From assembly GCF_010723575.1 (NCBI RefSeq), contig NZ_BLKZ01000001.1, positions 3,844,001-3,908,000 of the forward strand: a stretch of 64,000 bases of DNA, read 5' to 3'. Source of the stretch: Mycobacterium bourgelatii (GTDB taxonomy: Bacteria > Actinomycetota > Actinomycetes > Mycobacteriales > Mycobacteriaceae). Positions 1-9,200 of this stretch are shown piece by piece; positions within the stretch are counted from its first letter, which is position 1, and every line of letters starts with the position of its first letter. The translations under genes and the position numbers were made by a program. A model generated the notes under the pieces. The model was not told where the DNA came from, did not search any database, and worked only from the letters and a program-made list of their open reading frames with translations.

Positions 1-1
1 T

Positions 2-1351
2 GTGCTCGAGGGACGGGGCGAGGTGCTGACCGAAGGACGTTCGGTCGGCGAGAAGGTCGCCGCGGGTACGGTCAAACGGATAGACCACCTCAAGAACCTG
101 TCGGACTTCCAGCCTGGACAGGTCTTGGTTGCCGACACGACCACGCCGGACTGGGAGCCGGTCATGAAGATCGCTGCCGCGATTGTGACGAACCGCGGTG
201 GGCGGACCTGCCATGCGGCGATCATCGCGCGCGAACTGGGCATCCCGGCGGTCGTCGGCACCGGCAATGCCACCACGCGGGTGAAGGACGGCGAGGTTGT
301 CACGGTGTCCTGCGTGGAGGGCGACACCGGGCGGGTGTACCGGGGCGAGGTCGGGTTCCACGTCGACCGCACGGCGGTCGACAACCTGGAGCGGCCGCGC
401 ACCGAGATCATGATCAACCTCGGCAACCCCGATCTGGCGTTCAAGACGTCGTTCCTGCCCAACGACGGGGTGGGGTTGGCGCGGATGGAGTTCATCGTCG
501 GCGAGTACATCAAGGTGCACCCGTTGGCCCTGCTGCATCCCGAGAAGGTCACCGACCCAGAGGCTTTGCGGACGATCGAACAGCTGCTGCGCGGTTACTC
601 CGATGGAGCCGAGTACTTCGTCCAGCGCCTTTCGGAGGGTATCGGCACGATTGCAGCCGCCTTTTGGCCCAAGCCGGTGGTGGTGCGGATGTCGGACTTC
701 AAGACCAACGAATACGCCAGCCTGATTGGTGGGAGCGCCTTTGAGCCCGTCGAGGCCAACCCGATGATCGGGTTCCGCGGTGCCTCGCGCTACGCGCACC
801 CGGCCTATGCGGAGGGCTTCGCGCTGGAGTGCCGCGCGATGAAGCGGGTGCGCGAGGACATGGGTCTGACGAACGTCATCATCATGCTGCCGTTCGTGCG
901 CAGGGTCGCCGAGGCTGACCTGGTGTTGCAGACGATGGCCGACCTTGGTTTGCGCCGCGGGGAGAACGGTTTGAAGGTGTACGCGATGTGCGAAATCCCT
1001 AACAACGTCATCCTTCTCGACCAGTTCGCCAAGCGGTTCGACGGCTTCTCCATCGGCTCCAACGACCTGACGCAGCTGACGCTCGGCGTCGACCGGGACA
1101 GCGAGATCGTGGCGTTCGACTACGACGAGCGCGACGACGGCGTCAAGGAGATGATCCGCCTGGCCGTGGAAGGTTGCCAGCGCAACGGGATTCACTCCGG
1201 GCTGTGTGGGCAGGCGCCGTCGGACTATCCGGACATGGCGGAGTTCTTGGTGCGTTGCGGCATCGACTCGATCTCGTTGAATCCGGACGTGGTGGTCAAG
1301 ACGACGCGGCAGATTCTCGAACTGGAGAAGCAGGTGGTGGCGCAGAACTGA
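2..1351 (+). CDS. ppsA: Phosphoenolpyruvate synthase, C-terminal part (5' end outside window)
   Basis: This is the C-terminal ~449 residues of a PEP synthase, the cytosolic enzyme that converts pyruvate and ATP to PEP, AMP and phosphate for gluconeogenesis. The reading frame is open from base 2, so the gene begins upstream of the window. The phosphohistidine domain is near residues 25-115, with the swivelling His in GGRTCHAAIIARELGIPAV. The TIM-barrel PEP-binding domain follows, with MSDFKTNEY, GSNDLTQLTLGVDRDS and the active-site Cys segment HSGLCGQAPSDYPD close to the C-terminus. All hallmark segments are intact and the stop is TGA. It looks like core chromosome and marks the non-island side of the window. 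PpsA is preferred over pyruvate phosphate dikinase because of the C-terminal motif spellings. Confidence 0.93.
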   Translation: MLEGRGEVLTEGRSVGEKVAAGTVKRIDHLKNLSDFQPGQVLVADTTTPDWEPVMKIAAAIVTNRGGRTCHAAIIARELGIPAVVGTGNATTRVKDGEVVTVSCVEGDTGRVYRGEVGFHVDRTAVDNLERPRTEIMINLGNPDLAFKTSFLPNDGVGLARMEFIVGEYIKVHPLALLHPEKVTDPEALRTIEQLLRGYSDGAEYFVQRLSEGIGTIAAAFWPKPVVVRMSDFKTNEYASLIGGSAFEPVEANPMIGFRGASRYAHPAYAEGFALECRAMKRVREDMGLTNVIIMLPFVRRVAEADLVLQTMADLGLRRGENGLKVYAMCEIPNNVILLDQFAKRFDGFSIGSNDLTQLTLGVDRDSEIVAFDYDERDDGVKEMIRLAVEGCQRNGIHSGLCGQAPSDYPDMAEFLVRCGIDSISLNPDVVVKTTRQILELEKQVVAQN

Positions 1352-1402
1352 GTCGGCGATCCTGCGTATGCTGAGCGCGCCCATGATCTCGCCGGAGGAC
1401 CA

Positions 1403-2380
1403 ATGAAGCTGACCAATCCACTTCGCCACCCGTTCCGCGTGCCGCGGGTCGAGAAGCCGCGCGCGGAAGGTCGCTTCTTCCTGCCGGACGGCCGCCGCCT
1501 CGGCTACGCCGAGTTCGGTGACCCGTCAGGCGAGGTGGTGTTGTGGTTCCACGGGTCACCCGGCGCGCGACGCCAATTCCCACTGGTCGGGCGGCGCGCC
1601 GCCCGCGAGCTCGGCCTACGCGTCATCCTCATTGAGCGGCCGGGGTCCGGTATGTCCGATCCGCACGCCTACGACGCGATCGCGGATTGGGCAACCGACA
1701 TGGCGCACGTGGCCGACGCACTCGGTGCGGAGCGACTGGGCGTCGTCGGCCTCTCCGGCGGTGGGCCCTATGCCTTGGCTTGCGGTGCAATTTCACCGCT
1801 GGCCGACCGGGTGGCCGCCGTCGCCGTGCTCGGCGGCACGGTTCCGTCAGTCGGTCCCGATGCCGTCGCCGGCACCGTCTCCGACCTGGCCCGGCGCTTC
1901 GCCCCCTTGATCTCGGCGCTGCGCGGGGCGATGGCCGCGACGACTACCGGACTGGTGACGCCGCTGATCCCGTTGGCGCACTACGCCATTCAGGGAGTTG
2001 CCGGCTTAATGCCCGAGGGCGACCAGATCGTCTTCGCCGATCCCGAGATCGAGGGCATGTTCATCGACGACATCCTCGTTTGCATGAAGGGCGGTTTCCA
2101 GGCCATTTACGGCGATGCCCGACTCTTCGGGCGGGACTGGGGTTTTCGGTTCGCCGACGTGCAGGTGCCGGTGCGGTGGTGGCACGGCGATTCCGACCCC
2201 ATCGTGTCGCTCCCTGCCGCCGAACAGGCCGTGTCGCGGCTGCCCAACGGCGAGCTCGTCCTGCTGCCGGGTACGAGTCACCTGGGTGGTTTCGCCCAGG
2301 CCGACAAGGTGCTCGAGTTCATTCGGGCACAGTTGGATGAGTCGCGTGAGTCGCTGGTTCGCGACGTCGACGGTCTCTGA
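1403..2380 (+). CDS. Alpha/beta-fold hydrolase
   Basis: A 325-residue alpha/beta hydrolase. The sequence shows an oxyanion-type HGSPG near residue 50, a nucleophile elbow GLSGGGP near residue 120 with Ser as the likely nucleophile, an acidic position in GDSDPIV near residue 262, and a terminal His in GTSHLGG. This is a complete Ser-Asp-His set in the right order. The ATG is preceded by GGAGG at good spacing. There is no signal peptide or membrane segment, so it is probably cytosolic. It lies 51 bp after the PEP synthase gene on the same strand. The substrate cannot be told from sequence; esterase, lipase or haloalkane/epoxide-type activities are all possible in this superfamily. Confidence 0.88.
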   Translation: MKLTNPLRHPFRVPRVEKPRAEGRFFLPDGRRLGYAEFGDPSGEVVLWFHGSPGARRQFPLVGRRAARELGLRVILIERPGSGMSDPHAYDAIADWATDMAHVADALGAERLGVVGLSGGGPYALACGAISPLADRVAAVAVLGGTVPSVGPDAVAGTVSDLARRFAPLISALRGAMAATTTGLVTPLIPLAHYAIQGVAGLMPEGDQIVFADPEIEGMFIDDILVCMKGGFQAIYGDARLFGRDWGFRFADVQVPVRWWHGDSDPIVSLPAAEQAVSRLPNGELVLLPGTSHLGGFAQADKVLEFIRAQLDESRESLVRDVDGL

Positions 2381-2472
2381 TTCATCTGAGTACGTCCCCC
2401 GCAAGGCGGGTCCCGGGACGGCAGTTCTTGTCGGTGGCCGTCATACATGGTTTCCACGGGAAGGCGGGCATC

Positions 2473-2814
2473 ATGGGTGTACCAGTAGCTTTGGGGGCTT
2501 CGCTGGCGATGTGCGCAGCGGTAGCGTTGTCGGCGCCGGCCCGCGCCGATCAAAACGACTTCATTTCGCAGCTCGACAGCATGGGCGTGCGCTACGAGTC
2601 GATATCCGACGTGATCGACATCGGTAGAGCGCTCTGTCACGATCTGCGAGATGGTGTGACACCGCCTCCGCTGCTCGCCAGATTGAAAAGCACGGGGTTC
2701 GCGCCGGCCGAGTCGGCGATCATCCTGTTGTCGGCCATAGACAACATGTGCCCGGACACGAAGGATGATGTCGTCGCCTGGGCGCGCAGTAATGGTTACA
2801 CGGGTCCGGGGTAG
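2473..2814 (+). CDS. DUF732 domain secreted protein
   Basis: A small exported protein of 113 residues when started at the ATG at 2473. An upstream TTG at 2428 would add 15 residues but gives no better signal. From 2473 the protein opens with a classical signal peptide (GASLAMCAAVALSAPARA) ending at an AXA cleavage site, and AAGGCGGGC lies just upstream as ribosome binding site. The mature part has two conserved Cys (ALCHDL and DNMC) and ends in the small aromatic/Gly segment NGYTG, which is the DUF732 pattern. The family is abundant in mycobacteria and its function is unknown. It is the last ordinary chromosomal gene before the accessory region. Confidence 0.85.
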   Translation: MGVPVALGASLAMCAAVALSAPARADQNDFISQLDSMGVRYESISDVIDIGRALCHDLRDGVTPPPLLARLKSTGFAPAESAIILLSAIDNMCPDTKDDVVAWARSNGYTGPG

Positions 2815-2834
2815 GGATTCGATGTTGTTTGGGC

Positions 2835-2954
2835 GTGCTCGCCGAAGCGCGTGGGCTCCTGCTTGACGCGGAGTTCGTGCTGCGCGAGGCAAGACATCGC
2901 CTGACCGCCATGGCTGACGGGATCCCAGAGGGTTTGTCCGCGAATCTGTCCTGA
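2835..2954 (+). pseudogene. Possible coding remnant, 39 codons
   Basis: A short open frame from GTG at 2835 to TGA at 2952-2954 with a protein-like composition (leucine/alanine helix, then an acidic turn and a PEGLS end). There is no ribosome binding site and no recognisable family. It may be the C-terminal stub of a gene cut at the island edge. The remainder of 2815-3192 holds nothing else I can support; no tRNA-like cloverleaf is visible. Confidence 0.2.
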
Positions 2955-4216
2955 TTTCAGTGGCATTCACTCGATTGGTGACTTCCCGTGACGCCGTCGG
3001 CTATCGCTAGGAAGTGGTCGTGGTAGCCATACGATGCGACGGGTTCTGATCGTGTCGATTGCAACGAACTAAGCGAGGTGGACCCGCCCGGTGAACTTCC
3101 AGCGCGGCGCCTGCCCGATAACTGGCCGGGGCCCTGTCGCTCGTCCAGGGCTGACGTAGAGGCAGCTGAATCACAGCGGACAGCGCATCCAGTTATGCAG
3201 ACTTCTTCATTCGTCGTAGAGTTGCAGCGCATTTCTCACAGGGAAATGTGGCTGCATTTACGGAAGCGGTTTGGATATGGCCGCAATTTGCGCACCTTAC
3301 CTTGGTCGCCTGACCGACGTGCGCATCGCCCGGACCACCACTGGGCGGCGCTGTCTCGTTGCTGACCGCAGCAGATGGAGTCGGCGCAGCAGACACCACG
3401 CGCGCCACGGCTTCGGCGGCGGCAGCGCGAGAAATCTGGATTATCCAGTAGAGGCCGCTCGCTGATGCGACGACGAGCCTGCCGTACAGCATGATCGGCA
3501 GAGTTCGGTTGTTCTTGTATCGACGATCGGGACCACCTTTGACGTTCACGTACTGCCACGTGTGATCCACCTGCACAGCGTCTCGGGGCGGCGTCCCGCT
3601 CTCTATGAAGCGCTGGTCTTGGTGAAACACACGTAATTCTTGGTAGTCGACATCGCTGTAACGGTTTCCTTCTCGAACCAATAGGCGATCCGGCAGAAAA
3701 TATAAAGACGAATTACCGGCGGTGATCGAAGGAATGGAGATATTCGTAGCTAGCTGTTTGATCTTGCTCGACGTGGACGCCGTCGCACCAATGGTTCGAA
3801 CGAGCGCGCTTGCGCCTGCATTAACTTTGTAGTTGTACGTACCCACGACGTCACCGGACTGGATAACTCGCCAGAGTCCTTGCGATTGGGTTAACCAGTG
3901 CCACTCGGCAACTAACGAGTCAAACCACTGATGAGCGCCGTCATGAACGTCATAGAACAGGACGACAGTTCGTCTGGCCTGGTCATTGAAGTACAACCAA
4001 ACGCAGGCGGCGCCGCCGAGAACCCAAATTATTAATCCCCACGGCATTGTCATGAGGCCCAGCAGAAGAACTGCAATCGCTACCGGCCACCACCACACGA
4101 ACCGTGCGGCTGCAGCATTCAGTTGGTCGACGACGTTGAGGTGAGCCCGTCGTAGTGGTCCAGTCGTTGTGGGACTCTGATGCCCGAGTGTTCGGGCAGG
4201 AAGAATCGACGACGAC

Positions 4217-4504
4217 ATGGCAACGAACAAGCGCCGGCGGCACACGCCGGATCAGATCATCCGCAAGCTCGCCGAGGGCAACAAGCTCCTTGGAACCGGG
4301 CAGCAACTCAGCGAAGTGTGTCGCCACCTCGAGATCACCGAGTCGACCTGGCATCGCTGGGTCGCCCAGTACGGCGGGATGAAGGCCAGCGACGCCAAAC
4401 GCCTCAAGGAACTTGAGGCCGAAAACGCCCGGCTCAAGAAGCTGGTCGCCAACCAGGCCCTTGACATCGACATGCTCAAGGAGATCTCGTCGGGAAACTT
4501 CTGA
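4217..4504 (+). CDS. IS3-family transposase OrfA
   Basis: A 95-residue OrfA. An N-terminal helix-turn-helix (residues ~8-55, with HTPDQIIRKL and ITESTWHRW) binds the inverted repeats. A leucine-heptad helix follows (KRLKELEAENARLKKLVANQ), which drives multimerisation in this family. The gene ends with TGA at 4502-4504. It overlaps the orfB frame, which is read by -1 frameshifting at 4492-4498, so OrfA alone (a likely repressor/regulator) and the OrfAB transposase should both be made. Confidence 0.92.
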   Translation: MATNKRRRHTPDQIIRKLAEGNKLLGTGQQLSEVCRHLEITESTWHRWVAQYGGMKASDAKRLKELEAENARLKKLVANQALDIDMLKEISSGNF

Positions 4505-4557
4505 CCCCGAACCGCAAGCGCAGCGCCGCGGCGATGCTGCGCGAGCGGTTCGGGGTC
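4492..4557 (+). promoter_or_regulatory. Programmed -1 ribosomal frameshift signal
   Basis: The heptamer G GGA AAC at 4492-4498 is in the correct phase (orfA codons GGA and AAC), a canonical X XXY YYZ slippery site. Four bases later a 13-bp perfect stem begins: GACCCCGAACCGC (4503-4515) pairs with GCGGTTCGGGGTC (4545-4557). Inside it GCGCAGC (4518-4524) pairs with GCTGCGC (4536-4542), giving about 20 bp with a small internal loop. The orfA stop lies at the base of the stem. After the shift, reading enters the orfB frame directly. Confidence 0.88.
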
Positions 4558-5355
4558 TCCGAACGGCGGGCGTGCGCGGTGGTCGGCATCCACCGTTCCA
4601 CCATGCGTCTACAACCACCACCGATCAGCGATGAGGAGGCCCAATTGCGGGCCTGGCTACGCGCGTTCTCCACCCAGCGGCCCCGCTGGGGATGGCGCCG
4701 TGCTGCGATCGCGGCACGGCGAGCTGGCTGGAAGGTCAACAACAAGCGCATCCGCCGCCTGTGGCGCGAGGAAGGCCTGCGGGTTCCGCAGCGCCGCAGG
4801 AAGAAACGCTTGACCGGCATCGGTGCGCAGGTCGGGGCGATGTGCCCGATCCGCCCGAATGCGATCTGGGCGATGGACTTTCAGTTCGACACCACCGCCG
4901 ACGGACGAACGTTGAAGATGCTCAACGTAATCGATGAGTTCACCCGCGAAGCCCTGGCGATCGAAGTCGACCGGGCCATCAACGCCGACGGCGTGGTCGA
5001 CGTCCTTGACCGTCTGGCCCTGATGCATGGGGCACCGGCCTACGTGCGGTTCGACAACGGACCCGAGTTCATCGCCCATGCTGTCAACGACTGGTGCCGC
5101 TTCAACGGCACCGGCTCGCTATTCATCGATCCCGGATCCCCCTGGCAGAACGCCTGGATCGAGTCATTCAACGGCCGACTGCGCGACGAGCTACTCAACT
5201 CCTGGCGCTTCGACTCCCTGCAAGAAGCCCAAATCATCATCGAAGATTGGAGAATCGACTACAACGCCAACCGGCCTCACTCCGCCCACAATGGGCTCAC
5301 CCCAGCCGAGTTCGCCCTACAGTGGACCACGACCCACCAACCGCAAGCCGCATAG
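4498..5355 (+). CDS. IS3-family transposase OrfB (catalytic part, made by -1 frameshift)
   Basis: The catalytic part of the transposase. It is open from the frameshift point at 4498; an internal ATG at 4534 is the first conventional start. An HTH_21 domain comes first (ALRAF-type region, RWGWRRAAIAARRAGW), then the RNase H-fold integrase core. The DDE triad is visible as D in IWAMDFQFD, D in VRFDNGPEF and E in NAWIESFNGRL. The C-terminus has the usual RPHSAHNGLTPAEFA segment. Length is normal and no damage is seen. The product is expected as the OrfAB fusion acting on the inverted repeats at 4137 and 5384. Confidence 0.93.
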   Translation, partial: LLTPNRKRSAAAMLRERFGVSERRACAVVGIHRSTMRLQPPPISDEEAQLRAWLRAFSTQRPRWGWRRAAIAARRAGWKVNNKRIRRLWREEGLRVPQRRRKKRLTGIGAQVGAMCPIRPNAIWAMDFQFDTTADGRTLKMLNVIDEFTREALAIEVDRAINADGVVDVLDRLALMHGAPAYVRFDNGPEFIAHAVNDWCRFNGTGSLFIDPGSPWQNAWIESFNGRLRDELLNSWRFDSLQEAQIIIEDWRIDYNANRPHSAHNGLTPAEFALQWTTTHQPQAA

Positions 5356-5695
5356 CGACTGGACCATCAAACGGGTCCCCCTCAACGTCACCTCGACCGG
5401 TCGGCTCCAAAGTCATGGCCGTCGCACCGGTCACGTCTTCCATGACGATGTCACTAGGGCGGTACGCAAGGTGGTGGTCTTGGATAGGTTGCCTAGGCCC
5501 AACGAATGACCGCTGGTCATGACCGTTTAGCGACGCACGGTAGTAGACGCCGTTGCGGCCGATGTGTACGTAGTTGCCGCGCGGTCCGGTGCCGACACGA
5601 AACCCTGGGACACCCACACTGACGCCGACGCCCGACTTGCTCAGGTTGAATCGGAATGGTCCCGCTTTGACACTCTTACGGACATAAAAACCCAT

Positions 5696-6203
5696 GGTTC
5701 TACCTCGAGGACCAGTCGTTGAAGCCCGGCAGAGCGGCTCCGATTTGGGGCGAACGTGTCAAACGAATCGCGCGGCCTGCGCACTGGACGAAGTCACGCA
5801 TGTACATCCCTTGAATAGCTTGACCATCTGCGGTAGTCGATCCACGGCGAGGTTAACTCACCGCCGCGTACTCCGAAACCCGAATTTTCAGACGCTATGA
5901 CGCAATAAGTGAACGAGCCGCCCCCTTGATAGGAAATTAACGATGGTGTTAAAACATGTCCGGGGAACGAGGAGAGGACCAACCACTCGCCCGTGTTGCA
6001 AAAGCCGCCGGACCCCCCAGCGCGACGTCTACGGACTTGGCCGCCCATGTGTGTGAGAGAAAAGGTGCAACTTGTCGCAAGGCTTGCGTATCGTTCGGCC
6101 ATGCGATTGGTCATCGCCACGATCACCTCACGGATCGACACCTCTTCACACGGTATTCCTCGGCGATCCGACGTAGCCCGCACAATCGATACACGCGTCG
6201 GTG
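5696..6203. other. Intergenic region, divergent promoters expected
   Basis: A 0.5-kb stretch between the DUF4236 gene (minus) and the exonuclease-DinG-RecQ gene (plus). It has several AT-rich patches (around 5880-5955) suited to promoters, but I see no clear -35/-10 pair, RNA gene or repeat. Long frames here are antisense shadows of the following gene. Confidence 0.4.
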
Positions 6204-9200
6204 ATGCCAGTGACTGAGTCCAACGCGCCGTTGCCGCCGGCCGCAGAGGCCGCCTACCGCATATTGATGGAACGAGGCCCACTGTCTTCGGCCGATATTC
6301 GACAGAGTCTGCGGGCGGAGGGTTACAGCCAATCGATCGAGCGGCTCGCTCAACTCCCGGACCGCTTCCCGCATCGGTTTCAGTTGACGCCCCAAGGCTT
6401 TTTGTCCGTTGCGCCTGCGCAAGCGCCGGAAGAGCAGAACGATGGCGGAGACGCTGAGCCAGACAACCCCGATTGGTACACGCCGACCAACCTGCGCCGA
6501 CTTCCGCTCGACCGCGTTGCCGTACTGGATATCGAAACGACTGGGCTCCGTCCCGCGACGGACTATATTTCAGAACTCGCACTCGTTCGGCTGACGGGTG
6601 AAATCCTGGCGGACGTCGCCATAAGAATGCCCGAGGGGATCCAGCAGCCCAACCAAGAAACTCGGCCGGAAATATCCATCGACGAAGCCTTAATAGTGCT
6701 CGACAAGGAATTGGAAAATGTCGATTTTGTAATCGGGCACAATTTGCTCGCCTTCGACGTGCCATTCTTGAGGAAGGCGGCCGAGCGAGCAGGGGTGGAC
6801 GCCCCACGCCTGCCGCCGTGCGCGGACAGTCTGCACCTCGCGACACTGGTGGACGTCTCGATGCCCAACCGCTCGTTGGCCGATCTCACCGACCGGTTCG
6901 CCACCGACAATCCCGACGCTCACCGCGCTCTGCCCGACGCCACCGCCACGGCCGCGGTGATTCGCCGTCTGCTCGAAGCCATCGATGTGAGCGATCCGAG
7001 TTGGCAACTTGCGATCGGAGTACTCGAAGCGTTCGACCACCCACTCACACCACTGATGCCAACGCTCCCAGCCAGGCCAGACCTCGATGCCTTGACCAGG
7101 GAACCCGATCCGTTGCTCATCACGTCAGGTTCGCCAGCCACGGATTCATGGTCGGCCACCCGGGAAGCCTTGAAAGTTATTGAGGAACAACGAAAATTCC
7201 GCACCCGGCCCGCGCAGCATGAAATGGCACACGCCGTGGCTCAGGTATTCGATCACGGCGGCCGCCTGGCGGTCGAAGCTCCCACGGGGACCGGCAAGTC
7301 ACTTGCATACCTGCTGCCGGCGCTCGGGCGTGCATCCCGCAGAGGCCAGCCGGTGATCGTAGCGACGGCTACCAAGGCGTTGCAGGGACAGTTGCGCGAA
7401 GAAGCGACCCGCCTACAAGTAGAGGGCTTACTCAGAGCACCTTTCCGCCAAATCCAAGGCGTGGGCAACTACGTCTGCGCGAGGGAACTCGAGGATGCGC
7501 TCTCCGACCCGGAATCTTCGGGTCTTGCAATCGCTATCGCCCTGCGCGCGCTCGCCGCATCTCCCACTGGGACGTGGGACGACGTCACCGACTACGCCAT
7601 CCGGGCCCACGACACGCGCTACGCACGCACCCGGGCACGGTTGCGCACGAACGCCGGCGGGTGCGACCGTGTGGCATGCAAGTGGGCGAAAGTCTGCCCA
7701 TTGATGCAGGAATTAAAGGGGCTTGAGAAGTCTCCGGGCGTGGTCTCGGTCAATCACGCGCTGCTCGCCAGCTGGGTGAGGAACCAACAAAGTGGCGGTA
7801 AAGCCCCTGGCGATGTGCTCGCCGAGTCCCGCGCGGACCTGGTCTTCGATGAAGCGCACGCGCTAGAAGACAGCCTAACTGCCGCGTGGACCGAACGAAT
7901 TGATGCGCTTGAACTGCAGATTCTCGTCAATAGCCTTTCCCCGCGGTCGAAGCTGATCAAGGAGGTGCGCAAGCGCGCCGGTGCATCGGCCAACGAGGCC
8001 ATTCAAGCTGTCGGGGCTAGCACTGCGGAGGTGCGTCTCCGGGGCGAAGAACTAGCTCAGGCCATCAACCGCTACCTGCACGAGTACGCAGGCAAGTCCG
8101 ACTCTGCGGTTCTGCGTGGCGGCGTCGTCAACAGTCGACCAGAGTTCCGAGGACTACGCCAGGCCGCATCCACCGTGCGGTATTGGCTGATCCAGTTGGC
8201 CAAAGCAGTTACTACGCTTCGTAATTCACTTAGTGAAAGCGCTGGAACTGGATCCGTCCGGCGCCGTCTCTGGGGTTATTTCGAGAGGCTCGACGCTGCG
8301 ATCGGACTCCTTGGCACGATGAACGGGCTTCCAGATGACCACCTCTGGGTGTACCGCCTGGCTGCCGAAGACGCCGATCCGGCGGCGTGGACCTACGAGC
8401 GCGTACCGATCCATGTGTTCCCAGAGTTTCAGCAATCCATTGTCGACCAGACCCATTCGACCGTATTGTGCTCGGCCACGCTTACCGTGCAGCACCGATT
8501 CGACTACCTTGCATCCCGATTGGGCATACAAGTCGACGCAGAACCCGCTGAAGGGGGCTTCCGCGCCCTCAGCCTGCGATCACCATTCGACTATTCGAAG
8601 CAGTCGTTGGTGATACTGACGAATCACTTGCCGGTGCCGATCCCCATGAACGAGCGCGAATTCTGCGAGGAGATGGCGGCAGACCAGACGGGTTTCCTTT
8701 CCCTGTCAGGAGGCAAGGCCCTCACATTGTTCGCGGCAAGAAGCCGGATGGAAACGGTTGCGGCCTTGGTGCAGACCAGAGCCGCCGAACTCGCAGAACG
8801 AGGCGTCGAACTTCTGGTACAGGGCGAATCGGGACGTTCCCAGATCCTGCACCGGTTTCGGAACGAGCTGGGAACAGTTCTGTACGGTCTGAAGTCGTAC
8901 TGGGAAGGGTTCGACGCACCAGGCGAAACGCTGTCATATCTGTTCATCGAAAAGCCGCCCTACCCTCATCCCGATGACCCGCTGGTTGCAGCTCGGCAAC
9001 GCGCGATCGCAGAACGCGGCGGAGACCCGTTTCTCGACTACGTCCTACCTATGACCGCCATGCAGTTTACTCAGGGCTTTGGTCGGTTGATCCGCTCCGA
9101 GAACGATATTGGCGCCGTCCTGGTGTGTGACCGGCGCCTGCACTCGCCCACCCAGGCCCAGCGTGTGATTCTAGGTTCGCTGCCGGAGCCGACGATCCAC

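Larger units (their letters stand above)
4137..5384 (+). mobile_element. Complete IS3-family insertion sequence with 4-bp target duplication
   Basis: A 1248-bp element. The left end starts TGAGGTGAGCCCGT at 4137. The right end, read on the minus strand from 5384, starts TGAGGGGGACCCGT. Both then share TGGTCCAGTCG (4156-4166 and 5356-5366), forming imperfect inverted repeats of about 30 bp. The flanking ACGT at 4133-4136 and 5385-5388 is the target-site duplication. Inside are orfA and orfB in a -1 relation, both intact with the full DDE set. The clean duplication and open frames suggest a recent, possibly active insertion. A remnant of the right end of a relative is at 27935-28036. Confidence 0.93.
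3193..5695 (-). pseudogene. DUF4236 domain membrane protein, disrupted by an IS3 element
   Basis: The start codon is at 5695, with GAGGT about 8 nt upstream. The first 103 codons (5695-5385) encode a DUF4236 module (N-terminal MGFYVRKSVK; GVGVSVG; TGPRG). An IS3 element occupies 4137-5384. The rest (4132-3193) encodes two adjacent hydrophobic helices (WWWPVAIAVLLLGLMTMPWG and a second), a soluble domain, a Pro/Ala linker and a C-terminal zinc ribbon with CANCG and CEKC. Removing the element and one ACGT copy joins codon 103 to the downstream frame without shift, giving an intact protein of about 416 residues (junction ...RGDV-VDQLN...). DUF4236 function is unknown; the helices suggest membrane anchoring. 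In this strain the gene should be inactive. Confidence 0.85.

Noticed and set aside
5794..6846. 350-codon minus-strand frame
   Set aside because: Low-complexity Arg/Pro-rich shadow opposite the exonuclease gene, with no motif or ribosome binding site.
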